In this document: positions 8,938 through 17,781 of the stretch, one piece after another
Layout of the letters: each line of letters begins with the position of its first letter
How positions within the stretch are numbered: the first letter of the stretch is position 1
Assembly (NCBI RefSeq): GCF_000344615.1
Contig: NZ_KB467824.1
Span: forward strand, 1,452,592 to 1,516,591
Length of the DNA stretch: 64,000 nt
Direction of reading: 5' to 3'
Source of the DNA: Janthinobacterium sp. CG3
Lineage (GTDB): Bacteria; Pseudomonadota; Gammaproteobacteria; Burkholderiales; Burkholderiaceae_D
Program-made: the position numbers and the translations under genes
Notes under the pieces: generated by a model
Databases searched by the model: none
Told to the model about the DNA's origin: nothing
Seen by the model: only the letters and a program-made list of their open reading frames with translations

Positions 8938-11004
8938 TTAGAAATTGGCGATCAGATTCGCGCGAAGTGATCGCGATTCGACTGGATGAAAATGCACGTC
9001 GAACTTCCCTTCCGCGGCTTCACCCGGCAGTCGCGATGCGTAAGCATAGTCAATCGCCGAATCTCGCCGGTTGGTCAGGTTGTACACTTCAACGGTAAAC
9101 CGCAGTTTCGGCGAGAACTTGTAGCCAATACGGGCGTTGACGGTGCCGGTCGCTTTTGAGCGCACGCTATCGTCTTCGATCAGCGGCCGAGGGCCAAAGT
9201 AGCGCAGTTGCACAGCGCCGAACCACGGACCGAGGTTATCGACTGCGAGCGCGAGCGAAGCCACCCCTTCAATCGAGCCGGGAATATGTTGACCGGCCGG
9301 ATCGGCATCGCGGTAACGCGTGCGTGCGTATGCAATGTCCGCGTCAACGGTCAGCCATGAAGCGAGCTTGTAATAATTGGACAGTTCGAAGCCATTCCGC
9401 CGGCTAGGTCGGCCGGTGTCCGCGGTTGAGCCGGCATCGCCTGCGAAAAGCAATTCGGAATCGTAGTTGAGCTGATACAGAGCCAAGTTGGTCTGCAAGC
9501 CCTTTACAAATTCAGTCCGCGCACCGAGTTCCATGCCGCGCGATTGCACAAGCGGCGCTTCCTGGACCGCCGGGGTGTCCGGATTCTTTGGATCGACGCG
9601 AATGGTGGTGCCGCGCGCGTCATTGCTATGAAAGCCGCGGCCGAGGTTGACATAGAATTCCGTCTTTTCCCAAGGGCCTAAAATCAAGCTAAGCTTCGGA
9701 CTTGCCTGACTGCCGCTCGCCGTGCCGGTATTGATAGCGAGGTTGCTGTCGACAGCATTGCGATAATAATCCCCTCGCACGCCGATAACGCTGCGCAGCC
9801 ACGGATTCCATTTGACGGCGTTTTGCACGTAAATGCCGGCGCTACGTTCGCGCACATGGTCTTGGCGCGTCGTCGCCAGCCGCACCCGTGCTTGCGTGTC
9901 GTACAGGCCATTATGAATATCATCGGCTTGCAATTGCAAGCCCACGGTCGTCTCGGATGGGCGGCCCAGTGCCGAATGCCGCCAAGAATGGCTGGCATTG
10001 AGACCAAGCGTGCTGCGTCGGTCCGGCTGGCTGAACTGGTCCCCCGTTTCAGGATGGTCCAAAAAGTAGGTGAAATTCGAGTACAGGTCCAGCTGATTAT
10101 GGATCAGATAAGCGTTAACCCTGGTCGCGTCGCCGTCGCCGGTGCGCACCCACGCACCCGACAGGCTAAAACGCTGCGCTTTGCCACCGTCCGTCGGATC
10201 GATGGTATCGAAGCGGCTCTGCAGCAGTCCGCTGTCGATAGCACGTTGCGGTATCTGGTCGGTCGCATTCCAGTGGGCCTTGTAGCCCATCAACGTGACG
10301 TTAAAGCCATTCGTCTCGCTTCCTTCGCTATACCGGAGCACGCCGTTGAGTTTCCGGTAGCCGTCCTTGTTGACGAATGGGCCGTCGTTGCGCAAAAGTT
10401 CCATCGCATAAAGCAGATTGCCCTTGCCGACACTCGGCGAGTCCGCGATCAATGTGCGCGCATAGCCGTTTTGACCGATGCCGATACTGGCGATTCCTTG
10501 TGCCAGGGTATTCGCGTAATTCACACTGACCGCGCCGGCCGAGGCGAAGTCGCCTTGCTCGGCACTGTAGGGCCCCTTCACGTACTCAAGATAAGACGTC
10601 AGTTCCGGAATCAAAAAATTAACGTCGGTCCAGCCTTGTCCGTGCGCATGGGTGCGTTGGTTGACCAGCATGCCGTCGACGCTTGTCCGCAAATCGGTGC
10701 CATGGTCCAGGTTCAGGCCCCGCAAATAGAACTGGTTCGCCTTGCCTTCGCCACTGTGCTGGCTGACGAGCAGACCTGGCATAACCTCCAATAATTCGCC
10801 CGGACGATATACCGTGCGCGCTTCGAGCTGCTTTTGGGTTACCACTCCGGCGCTGGCCGATTCGGCTACGCCAAGCTGGGTCGGACGCGATCCCTCCACA
10901 ACAACGATAGGCGCGACCAACGCGGTATCGGTCGCTAATACCGGCGCACTGAACAGGAAAGCGAGCGCCATAGCCAATGGCTTGCGCGTAGCGTGAAGAG
11001 GCAT
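8938..11004 (-). CDS. TonB-dependent outer-membrane receptor
   Basis: This is a 688-residue receptor. A signal peptide covers residues 1-24 (MALAFLFSAPVLA). A TonB-box-like stretch and plug follow (VYRPGELLEVMPGLLVSQHS; FYLRGLNLDHGTDLRTSVDG; NQRTHAHGQGWTDVNFLIPE), then a beta barrel ending RSLRANLIANF with the terminal Phe of outer-membrane proteins. The His-rich THAHGQGWTD plug motif marks a subgroup of TonB receptors whose ligand is not established; the plug differs from the siderophore receptor at 2427-4556. It is convergent with the broken MFS gene, 44 bp away. The ATG at 11004 precedes the signal peptide directly. Confidence 0.85.
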   Translation of the reverse strand: MPLHATRKPLAMALAFLFSAPVLATDTALVAPIVVVEGSRPTQLGVAESASAGVVTQKQLEARTVYRPGELLEVMPGLLVSQHSGEGKANQFYLRGLNLDHGTDLRTSVDGMLVNQRTHAHGQGWTDVNFLIPELTSYLEYVKGPYSAEQGDFASAGAVSVNYANTLAQGIASIGIGQNGYARTLIADSPSVGKGNLLYAMELLRNDGPFVNKDGYRKLNGVLRYSEGSETNGFNVTLMGYKAHWNATDQIPQRAIDSGLLQSRFDTIDPTDGGKAQRFSLSGAWVRTGDGDATRVNAYLIHNQLDLYSNFTYFLDHPETGDQFSQPDRRSTLGLNASHSWRHSALGRPSETTVGLQLQADDIHNGLYDTQARVRLATTRQDHVRERSAGIYVQNAVKWNPWLRSVIGVRGDYYRNAVDSNLAINTGTASGSQASPKLSLILGPWEKTEFYVNLGRGFHSNDARGTTIRVDPKNPDTPAVQEAPLVQSRGMELGARTEFVKGLQTNLALYQLNYDSELLFAGDAGSTADTGRPSRRNGFELSNYYKLASWLTVDADIAYARTRYRDADPAGQHIPGSIEGVASLALAVDNLGPWFGAVQLRYFGPRPLIEDDSVRSKATGTVNARIGYKFSPKLRFTVEVYNLTNRRDSAIDYAYASRLPGEAAEGKFDVHFHPVESRSLRANLIANF

Positions 11005-11058
11005 ATCTAATCCAATCGTTAATCAATATGACGAAAAAAAGCATCATACAGATGTACG

Positions 11059-11073
11059 TTGTTTACACAACAA
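11059..11073 (-). promoter_or_regulatory. Small inverted repeat upstream of the second TonB receptor
   Basis: TTGTT and AACAA flank a five-base spacer about 55 bp before the receptor start. It could be a repressor site. The arms are short, so chance occurrence in this AT-rich leader is quite possible. Confidence 0.2.
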
Positions 11074-11273
11074 TGGATTCATCAAAATACAATTTCTTTT
11101 CTTGGGGGGGGTGGTGCAGCGACGGCCGCGGATTCGCGCCGCCCGGTGCTCGCCGACGCAGACGGTCGAGAGGGAGAATCGCCGGTCGAATTGGCCGCGT
11201 TTAACCGTCCCTTTTCCTCGGATTGTGGCTTATGATTCATATTTGCAACTTAACCAGAAAAACAAGGACGTCC

Positions 11274-11600
11274 ATGACTCTTTCCGAATCCATTCGCACA
11301 TGTTTTACGAAATACGCCGACTTCACCGGCCGTGCCTCGCGCTCGGAGTTCTGGTGGTGGTTTTTGTTCACTTTCCTGACGTCGGCGGCCCTGAGCGTGG
11401 TCAGCGATAAGTTGTCGGCCGTTTTCTCCATCGCCACGCTGCTGCCAGCGATTGCCGTCGCCGCGCGCCGGCTGCACGACACGGACCACAGCGGCTGGTG
11501 GCAATTGCTGTGGTTCCTTCCGATCATCGGCTGGATCGTGTTGCTTGTGTGGTGGGTTCAAGAAGGCAAGGCGTCCGCTCGCTTCGACCGCCCAAGCTAA
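11274..11600 (+). CDS. DUF805 inner-membrane protein
   Basis: The protein has 108 residues, starting MTLSESIRTCFTKYADFTGR and continuing ASRSEFWWWFLF, the hallmark of DUF805 proteins. It has about three membrane helices, a conserved VAARRLHDTDHSGWWQL loop, and WWVQEGKASARF near the end. The function is unknown; members are small inner-membrane proteins, often near stress or toxin genes. The ATG at 11274 has an AAGGA Shine-Dalgarno nearby, better than the in-frame ATG at 11223. It converges on the FadB-like gene, with a strong bidirectional terminator between them. Confidence 0.85.
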   Translation: MTLSESIRTCFTKYADFTGRASRSEFWWWFLFTFLTSAALSVVSDKLSAVFSIATLLPAIAVAARRLHDTDHSGWWQLLWFLPIIGWIVLLVWWVQEGKASARFDRPS

Positions 11601-11638
11601 TACCGCCAAACACGGCGGCAACCGGTCGCGCATAACAA

Positions 11639-11672
11639 AACGGCCCCGCGAATCGCTTCGCGGGGCCGTTTC
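11639..11672. terminator. Bidirectional Rho-independent terminator
   Basis: A perfect 14-bp GC-rich stem (11639-11652 with 11657-11670) closes a TCGC loop and is flanked by A-rich and T-containing ends. It lies between two convergent genes and can serve both. Confidence 0.8.
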
Positions 11673-11687
11673 CATGTGTGCGCCAGT

Positions 11688-13775
11688 TTAACCGTTGAAG
11701 GTTTTGCCTTCGGCGGCCAGTTTCACCAGCAGCGGCGCCGGGGTCCAGGCGTCGCCGTGGCGACCCTTCGCGTATTTCTCCATGGCGCTGAGCACGTTCG
11801 GCAAGCCGACGGTGTCGGCGTAGAACATCGGGCCGCCGCGGTACAGCGGGAAGCCGTAGCCGGTCAGGTAGACCATGTCGATGTCGGAGGCGCGCAGGGC
11901 GATTCCCTCTTCGAGTATCCGCGCCGCCTCGTTGACCAGCGAGTACACCAGCCGCTCGACGATTTCCTGGTCGCTGATTTTGCGCCGCTCGACGCCGCTG
12001 TCGGCCGAGTGCTTGACGATCATCGCGTTGACGATGTCCGAGGCGTAGGCTTTGCGGTCGCCCGCCTTGTAGTCGTACCAGCCGGCGCCGGTTTTCTGGC
12101 CGAAGCGGCCCAGCTCGCACAGCAGGTCGGCGGTTTTCGAGTAGGTGATGCCCGGCGATTCGACGTAGCGGCGCTTGCGGATGTACCAGCCGATGTCGTT
12201 GCCGGCCAGGTCGCCCATGCGGAACGGCCCCATTGCGAAGCCGAATTTTTCAAGCGCCTTGTCGACCTGCTCCGGCAGGCAGCCCTCTTCCAGCAGGAAG
12301 CCGGCCTGGCGGCTGTATTGCTCGATCATGCGGTTGCCGATGAAGCCGTCGCACACGCCCGAGACGACGCCGGTCTTTTTCAGCTTTTTCGACAGCGCCA
12401 GCGTGGTCGCCAGCACGTCCTTGCCGGTGGCGGCGCCGCGCACGATTTCCAGCAACTTCATAACGTTGGCCGGGCTGAAGAAGTGCGTGCCGACGACGTC
12501 TTGCGGGCGCTTGGTGAAGTTGGCGATCTGGTTCAGGTCCAGCGTCGAGGTGTTCGACGCCAAGATCGCGCCGGGTTTCATTACTTCATCGAGTTTCTTG
12601 AAGACGGCTTCCTTGACACCCATCTCCTCGAACACCGCTTCAACGACGATGTCGGCCTGGCCGATGTCGTGGTACGACAGCGTGCCGCTGATCAGCGCCA
12701 GGCGCTGGTCGAACTTCTCCTGCGTCAGCTTGCCTTTTTTCAGGGTGTTTTCGTAGTTTTTGCGGATCGTCGCCAGGCCCTTGTCGAGCGCCTCTTGCTT
12801 GGTTTCCAGCAGGATCACCGGAATGCCGGCGTTGACGAAGTTCATCGCGATGCCGCCGCCCATGGTGCCGGCGCCAATGACGGCGGCCTGATTGATGGCG
12901 CGGGTCGGCGTGTCGGCCGCTACGTCCGGCACTTTGCTGGCGACGCGCTCGGCGAAGAAGGCGTGGCGCAGCGCTTTCGACTCGTTCGACTGGATCAGTT
13001 GCATGAAGCGCTCGCGCTCGAACTTCAGGCCGTCCTCGAATTTCATCGTCACCGAGGCGGCCACGGTTTCCACGCATTGCAGCGGCGCCGGGAACGGGCC
13101 GGACATGGCTTTGACGGTGTTGCGCGAGAATTGCAGGAAGGCTTCGTGGTTCGGGTAGTCAACCTTGCGCTCGCGCACCTTCGGCAGCGGGCGCGCGTCG
13201 GCGACCTTGTTGGCGAAGGCGATCGCGGCGTCCATCAGGTCGGCGCCGGGGGCGGTCACTTCGTCGAACAGCGCGGTGTTGGCCAGCTTTTCCGACGCCA
13301 CCGGGGTGCCGGAGACGATCATGTTGAGCGCCATTTCCAGGCCCAGCACGCGCGGCAGGCGCTGCGTGCCGCCGGCGCCCGGCAACAGGCCGAGTTTGAC
13401 TTCCGGCAAAGCCATCTGCGCGCCCGGCGCGGCGACGCGGTAGTTGCAACCGAGCGCCAGCTCCAGGCCGCCGCCCATGCAGACGCTGTGGATCGCCGCC
13501 ACCACCGGCTTGGTCGCGTCTTCCACGGTGCGGATCAGCGTGTGCAGGCTGGGTTCGGCCAGCGCTTTCGGCGAATTGAATTCCTTGATGTCGGCGCCGC
13601 CGGAGAAGGCTTTGCCGGCGCCGGTGATGACGATGGCCTTGACGGCCTCGTCGGCCAGCGCCTTCTTGATGCCGTCGACCGCGGCGGTGCGGGTCGCCAG
13701 GCCCAGGCCGTTGACCGGCGGATTGGCTAAGGTAATAACGGCAACGGAGCCGGTGACGTGGTATTCGGCGCTCAT
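11688..13775 (-). CDS. fadB: FadB-like bifunctional enoyl-CoA hydratase / 3-hydroxyacyl-CoA dehydrogenase
   Basis: The enzyme has 695 residues and carries out two consecutive steps of beta-oxidation in the cytoplasm. Residues about 1-185 are a crotonase domain ([21 protein letters not shown] oxyanion region). Residues from about 295 carry the NAD-binding fold with [14 protein letters not shown], then the 3-hydroxyacyl-CoA dehydrogenase domain with [17 protein letters not shown], and a duplicated C-terminal dehydrogenase domain. The ATG at 13775 has AAGGAAGAG just upstream, so the shorter start is used. It is the last gene of a minus-strand block with a Liv-type transporter and an acyl-CoA ligase, and shares an operator-like element with the ligase. 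The symbol is by domain layout; the natural chain length is unknown. Confidence 0.9.
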   Translation of the reverse strand: MSAEYHVTGSVAVITLANPPVNGLGLATRTAAVDGIKKALADEAVKAIVITGAGKAFSGGADIKEFNSPKALAEPSLHTLIRTVEDATKPVVAAIHSVCMGGGLELALGCNYRVAAPGAQMALPEVKLGLLPGAGGTQRLPRVLGLEMALNMIVSGTPVASEKLANTALFDEVTAPGADLMDAAIAFANKVADARPLPKVRERKVDYPNHEAFLQFSRNTVKAMSGPFPAPLQCVETVAASVTMKFEDGLKFERERFMQLIQSNESKALRHAFFAERVASKVPDVAADTPTRAINQAAVIGAGTMGGGIAMNFVNAGIPVILLETKQEALDKGLATIRKNYENTLKKGKLTQEKFDQRLALISGTLSYHDIGQADIVVEAVFEEMGVKEAVFKKLDEVMKPGAILASNTSTLDLNQIANFTKRPQDVVGTHFFSPANVMKLLEIVRGAATGKDVLATTLALSKKLKKTGVVSGVCDGFIGNRMIEQYSRQAGFLLEEGCLPEQVDKALEKFGFAMGPFRMGDLAGNDIGWYIRKRRYVESPGITYSKTADLLCELGRFGQKTGAGWYDYKAGDRKAYASDIVNAMIVKHSADSGVERRKISDQEIVERLVYSLVNEAARILEEGIALRASDIDMVYLTGYGFPLYRGGPMFYADTVGLPNVLSAMEKYAKGRHGDAWTPAPLLVKLAAEGKTFNG

Positions 13776-13822
13776 GTCTCTTCCTTTTAGTGAAAACTTC
13801 AATTCGGTAAACGCAGTGTCTC

Positions 13823-13848
13823 ACTATACCGCAAAAAGCACGGTCGTA
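13823..13848 (-). promoter_or_regulatory. Promoter and operator-like element of the fadB-like gene
   Basis: On the minus strand TATAGT (13828-13823) is a plausible -10 box. The element at 13837-13848, AGCACGGTCGTA on the plus strand, lies immediately upstream in the spacer region. The same 12 bases occur in reverse orientation in the leader of the acyl-CoA ligase gene. A repressor bound here would block RNA polymerase. Confidence 0.5.
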
Positions 13849-13918
13849 TTATTTATTTACGGAGGGCGTTAATGTTGATATCCCGCAAATTCAACGGCGG
13901 GGATGCGTGCGCTGCGCG

Positions 13919-14623
13919 CTACACCTCCAGCCACTCCCTGCGCACGCCCGCGTCGGCGCGCAATTGTTCCGGCGTGCCCTCGAAAACCATGGCGCCGCGG
14001 CCCATCACGTAGACGCGCTGCGAGATGTCCAGCGCGATCGCCAGTTTCTGCTCCACCAGCAAGACCGACACGCCCCGTTCCTTCAGCGCCAGCAGATAGC
14101 GCGCCACCAGCGCGACGATCTTCGGCGCCAGCCCCTCGGTTGGCTCGTCGATCATGATCAAATCCGGGTCGCCCATCAGCGTGCGGCACAAGGTCAGCAT
14201 CTGCTGCTCGCCACCCGATAATACCCCGGCGGCCACCTGGCGCCGTTCCTGCAGGCGCGGGAACATCCGGTACATATCGTCCAGGCTCCAACGCCCCGAC
14301 TGCACATTCTTCTTGCGCCCCAGAATCAGGTTTTGTTCGACCGTCAGCGTCGGGAAGATGTCGCGATTTTCCGGTACGTAACCCAATCCCCTGTGGGCGA
14401 TCTGGAACGCCTTCAGGCCGAGGATGTCCTCGCCCTTGAAGCGCACCGCGCCGCTCGCCGTCACCTGCCCCATCGCCGCCTTCACCAGCGTCGAGCGGCC
14501 GACGCCGTTGCGTCCCAGCAGGCTGACGATTTCGCCCCGGCCGACCTGCAGGTCGACGCCGTGCAAGACGTGGCTTTTGCCGTAGTAGGCGTGCAAATTT
14601 TGAATATCGAGGATCGCGCTCAT
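13919..14623 (-). CDS. livF: Liv-type ABC transporter ATPase, LivF
   Basis: This 234-residue ABC ATPase is one of the two nucleotide-binding subunits of a branched-chain-amino-acid-type (HAAT) importer. The Walker A region reads GRNGVGRST, with Arg where the catalytic Lys is expected. The signature is LSGGEQQM and Walker B is LIMIDEPTEG, with a normal switch region VLLVEQKL. The companion LivG has a normal Walker A, so the pair may be asymmetric. The ATG overlaps the livG stop by four bases (ATGA at 14620-14623), showing translational coupling. The stop is TAG. The substrate is discussed under the binding protein. Confidence 0.88.
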   Translation of the reverse strand: MSAILDIQNLHAYYGKSHVLHGVDLQVGRGEIVSLLGRNGVGRSTLVKAAMGQVTASGAVRFKGEDILGLKAFQIAHRGLGYVPENRDIFPTLTVEQNLILGRKKNVQSGRWSLDDMYRMFPRLQERRQVAAGVLSGGEQQMLTLCRTLMGDPDLIMIDEPTEGLAPKIVALVARYLLALKERGVSVLLVEQKLAIALDISQRVYVMGRGAMVFEGTPEQLRADAGVRREWLEV

Positions 14624-15384
14624 GCCGCATGCTCCGTGTCGCCGCCCAGGTAGGCGGCCTGCACCGCCGCGTTGGCGCGGATGTTGGCCGGCGTGTCGCA
14701 GGCGATCACTTCGCCATACACCAGCACGGCGATCCTGTCGGCCAGGCCGAAGACCACGCTCATGTCGTGCTCGACCATCAGCAGCGTCTTGCCGACGCTG
14801 ACTTTGCGGATCAGCTCGACGGCGGCGTCGGACTCGGAGCGGCTCATGCCGGCGGTCGGTTCGTCGAGCAGGATGACGTCGGCGCCGCCGGCGATGGTGA
14901 TGCCGATTTCCAGCGCGCGCTGCTCGGCGTAGGTCAGCACGCCGGCCGGCACGCCGCGCTGGCGTTGCAGGCCGATCACTTCGAGTACTTGCTCGGCGCG
15001 TTCGTGGGCGTCGCGCAGGCCGTTCAAGCGCTGCCAGAACGAATAGCGGTAGCCGAGCGACCACAGCACCGCGCAGCGCAGGTTTTCGTACACCGTCAGC
15101 TTGTCGAACAGGTTGCTGATCTGGAAGCTGCGCGCCAGCCCCAGCCGGTTGATTTGATACGTTTTGAGCCGGCTGATGCTGGCGCCGTTGAGCACGATGT
15201 CGCCGCCGCTGATCGGAAAACGTCCCGATACCAGGTTGAACAGCGTCGATTTGCCGGCGCCGTTGGGGCCGATCACGGCCACGCGCTCGCCCTTGGCCAC
15301 GGCCAGGTTAGCGCCGCGGATGATGTCGGATTTGCCGAAACTCTTGCGCACGTCGCGCAATTCCAGTGCGTATGGCGCGCTCAT
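14620..15384 (-). CDS. livG: Liv-type ABC transporter ATPase, LivG
   Basis: This 254-residue ABC ATPase has Walker A GPNGAGKST near residue 40, a Q-loop region SFQISNLFDKLTVYENLR, and Walker B ILLDEPTAGMSRSE with the switch His in MVEHDMSVVF. The ABC signature reads LTYAEQRALEIG rather than LSGGQ or LSYGEQR; the same variant is seen in other betaproteobacterial LivG proteins as far as I recall. Together with LivF it powers the LivHM permease. Its ATG overlaps the livM stop by four bases, and its own stop overlaps livF. Confidence 0.9.
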   Translation of the reverse strand: MSAPYALELRDVRKSFGKSDIIRGANLAVAKGERVAVIGPNGAGKSTLFNLVSGRFPISGGDIVLNGASISRLKTYQINRLGLARSFQISNLFDKLTVYENLRCAVLWSLGYRYSFWQRLNGLRDAHERAEQVLEVIGLQRQRGVPAGVLTYAEQRALEIGITIAGGADVILLDEPTAGMSRSESDAAVELIRKVSVGKTLLMVEHDMSVVFGLADRIAVLVYGEVIACDTPANIRANAAVQAAYLGGDTEHAA

Positions 15385-16673
15385 CGGCCTGCCCCTTTCT
15401 GTTGCGCCGCAATATCGGCGTTGACGTCGCTCCAGAGCGTGTAAAAACCCGGCTGCAGGCGGCGGTAGCCCAGCACGCCGAATAGCAGCAGGGCGCCGGC
15501 GACCAGCCACGGCAGCGCCGCCCGGGTGTCCGGCTGGAAGCCAAACAGCGGCATGACGCTGCCGTTGGCCGATTCCAGCGTCAGGTGGTACAGCATTTCG
15601 ATGCCGGCCACCAAGCCGAGCACGCCGGCCAGCGTCACCGCCACCAGCCCCAGCAGGCGCGGCCCGACCAGGCCGAACCGGCCGGCCGAGGCCACCCGCA
15701 TCAGCATCAGCAGCAGGCTGGCCAGTCCGGCCGGGGCGTAGCGCACCATGACGATGAAAAACAGGCCCAGGTAGAGTTGCCAGGCGTGGCTGAAGTCCGA
15801 CAGCAGCACCGAGAACAGCACGCCGACGATGGCGCCCAGCAGCGGCCCGAAGAAGAAGCCGATGCCGCCGATGAAGGTGAATAGCAGGATGGCGCCGGAA
15901 CGCGCAGCGCTGACGTTCTCGGCGCTAACGATCTCGAAGTTGATCGCCGACAGGCCGCCGGCGACGCCGGCGAAGAAGGACGACAGGATCAAGGTCAGGT
16001 AACGCACCCACTGGGTGTCGTAACCGATGAAGCCGACCCGCTCGGGATTGTCGCGCACCGCGTTGAGCATGCGCCCCAGCGGCGTGTGCGTGAAGGCGAA
16101 CATGGCGACGGTGCCCAGGAACAACCAGAACGCGATCAGGTAGTACACCTGGATCTGCGGGCCGTAGCTGATGCCCAGCACCGGCGCGCCGATGACGCGG
16201 TTGGTGGTGACGCCGCCCTCGCCGCCGAAAAAGTCGGGGAACATCAGCGAGGCGGCGAACACCAGTTCCACCAGGCCGAGCGTGATCATGGCGAAGGTGG
16301 TGCCGGACTTCTTGGTCGTCACGTAGCCGAACAGCATGCCGAAGAACATGCCGGCGACGCCGCCGAGCAGCGGAATCAGACTGGTCGGCAGGCCCGGGCC
16401 GCCGGCCGCCGTCAGGTTCATCGCGTGGATCGCGCAGAACGCGCCGAGCCCGGCGTACACCGCGTGGCCGAACGACAACATGCCGCCCTGCCCCAGCAGC
16501 ATGTTATAGGACAGGCCGAGTAGCATCATGGTGCCCATCTGGCACAGCAGGGACAGCGCGCCGCCCTTGCTGAACAGCAGCGGCGCCACGGCCAGGGCCA
16601 GCGCGTAGCCGCCCCAGACCAGGTAACGCGGCAGGTTCATCGGCGCAAAACTAATCGAGCTGAGCGTTTTCAT
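15381..16673 (-). CDS. livM: Liv-type ABC transporter permease, LivM
   Basis: This 430-residue inner-membrane permease has about ten hydrophobic helices. The conserved core LLGLSYNMLLGQGGMLSFGH, followed by AVYAGLGAF, and the FIGGIGFFFGPLLGAIVG block identify LivM. It pairs with LivH to form the translocation pore. A C-terminal extension of about 90 residues with two further hydrophobic stretches goes beyond the usual LivM core. The ATG at 16673 overlaps the end of livH (stop at 16670-16672), so livHMGF is one tightly coupled operon. Confidence 0.9.
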   Translation of the reverse strand: MKTLSSISFAPMNLPRYLVWGGYALALAVAPLLFSKGGALSLLCQMGTMMLLGLSYNMLLGQGGMLSFGHAVYAGLGAFCAIHAMNLTAAGGPGLPTSLIPLLGGVAGMFFGMLFGYVTTKKSGTTFAMITLGLVELVFAASLMFPDFFGGEGGVTTNRVIGAPVLGISYGPQIQVYYLIAFWLFLGTVAMFAFTHTPLGRMLNAVRDNPERVGFIGYDTQWVRYLTLILSSFFAGVAGGLSAINFEIVSAENVSAARSGAILLFTFIGGIGFFFGPLLGAIVGVLFSVLLSDFSHAWQLYLGLFFIVMVRYAPAGLASLLLMLMRVASAGRFGLVGPRLLGLVAVTLAGVLGLVAGIEMLYHLTLESANGSVMPLFGFQPDTRAALPWLVAGALLLFGVLGYRRLQPGFYTLWSDVNADIAAQQKGAGR

Positions 16674-17614
16674 TCGCGTGTCCCCATCAAACCCTTCGGA
16701 CGAAATATCAGCACCAGCACCAGCAGCAGGTACGGCAGGATGGCGGCGCTTTGGGCGATCGTCACCTTCAGCACCGCGTAGCCGGGCGTGGCGGGACCCG
16801 GCGCGGCGCCCAGCAGCTTGAGCAGGCTCAGCAGCGAATAGTCGAGCGCCACGGCGTAGGTTTGCAGCACGCCGATCAGCAGCGAGGCGAGGAAGGCGCC
16901 GGCCAGCGACCCCATGCCGCCGACCACCACCACCACGAAAATGATGCTGCCGACGGTGGCCGCCATGGCCGGCTCGGTGACGAAGGCGTTGCCGCCGATG
17001 ACGCCGGCAAGACCGGCCAGCGCGCAGCCGCCGCCGAACACCCACATGAACAGCCGCGGCACGTTGTGGCCGAGCGCCTCGGCCGCTTCGGGATGCGTCA
17101 GCGCCGCCTGGATCACCAGGCCGGCGCGGGTGCGCGTGAGCACCAGCCAGATCGACGCCAACATCGCCAGCGCGACCAGCATCATGAAGCCGCGGTAGAT
17201 CGGGAAGCTGGTGGAAAACAGCGTGAACAGCGGGCCGTCCAGCTCTTTCGGGATCGGATAGGCGACCGCGGCGCGGCCCCATATCAGTTGCACCAGTTCG
17301 ACCACCAGATAGGACAGGCCGAAGGTGAATAGCAACTCGGGGATGTGGCCGTACTTGTGCAGCGGGCGCAAGCCGTAGCGTTCGACCAGCGCGCCCAGCA
17401 GGCCGACCGCGCACGGGGCCAGCACCAGCGCCGGCCAGAAGCCGATGCTGGCGCTGATGGTGTAGGCCAGATACGCGCCCAACATATAGAAGCTGGCGTG
17501 GGCGAAGTTGAGCACGCCCATCATGCTGAAAATCAGGGTCAGGCCGGAGGACAGCATGAACAGCAGCAGTCCATAGCTGACCCCGTTGAGCAGGGTAAAC
17601 AGGATGAATTCCAT
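16670..17614 (-). CDS. livH: Liv-type ABC transporter permease, LivH
   Basis: This 314-residue permease starts MEFILFTLLNGVSYGLLLFM and continues with GLTLIFSMMGVLNFAHASFY, the hallmark of LivH. The FVVVVVGGMGSLAGAFLAS segment near residue 225 is the second conserved block. Eight or so membrane helices are visible. The ATG at 17614 is chosen because it begins the first helix directly; an upstream in-frame start would add a basic lead of 20 residues. The ribosome binding site is weak. About 170 bp without a gene separates it from the binding-protein gene upstream. Confidence 0.9.
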   Translation of the reverse strand: MEFILFTLLNGVSYGLLLFMLSSGLTLIFSMMGVLNFAHASFYMLGAYLAYTISASIGFWPALVLAPCAVGLLGALVERYGLRPLHKYGHIPELLFTFGLSYLVVELVQLIWGRAAVAYPIPKELDGPLFTLFSTSFPIYRGFMMLVALAMLASIWLVLTRTRAGLVIQAALTHPEAAEALGHNVPRLFMWVFGGGCALAGLAGVIGGNAFVTEPAMAATVGSIIFVVVVVGGMGSLAGAFLASLLIGVLQTYAVALDYSLLSLLKLLGAAPGPATPGYAVLKVTIAQSAAILPYLLLVLVLIFRPKGLMGTRE

Positions 17615-17781
17615 TGGAAGGCCGATCCGAGTAGAAAATAGATCAATGCGCGAGCGGCTTCGGCGTTGAGGCAATCAAAACCAAGGGGGGCAACCCGGGG
17701 GCAAACCGTCGCGCCAAGGCGAGAAGGTCCGACCCCGGCGCTGTGCCTTGGCTTGATTTTCAACGCCGCCGGCGCCCTCGC

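Noticed and set aside
11102..11410. Plus-strand frame overlapping the DUF805 start
   Set aside because: The DUF805 frame has the family signature and a better ribosome site; the other frame has no features.
11676..13730. Long plus-strand frame opposite the fadB-like gene
   Set aside because: Composition is that of a GC-rich shadow, and the opposite strand encodes a complete bifunctional enzyme.
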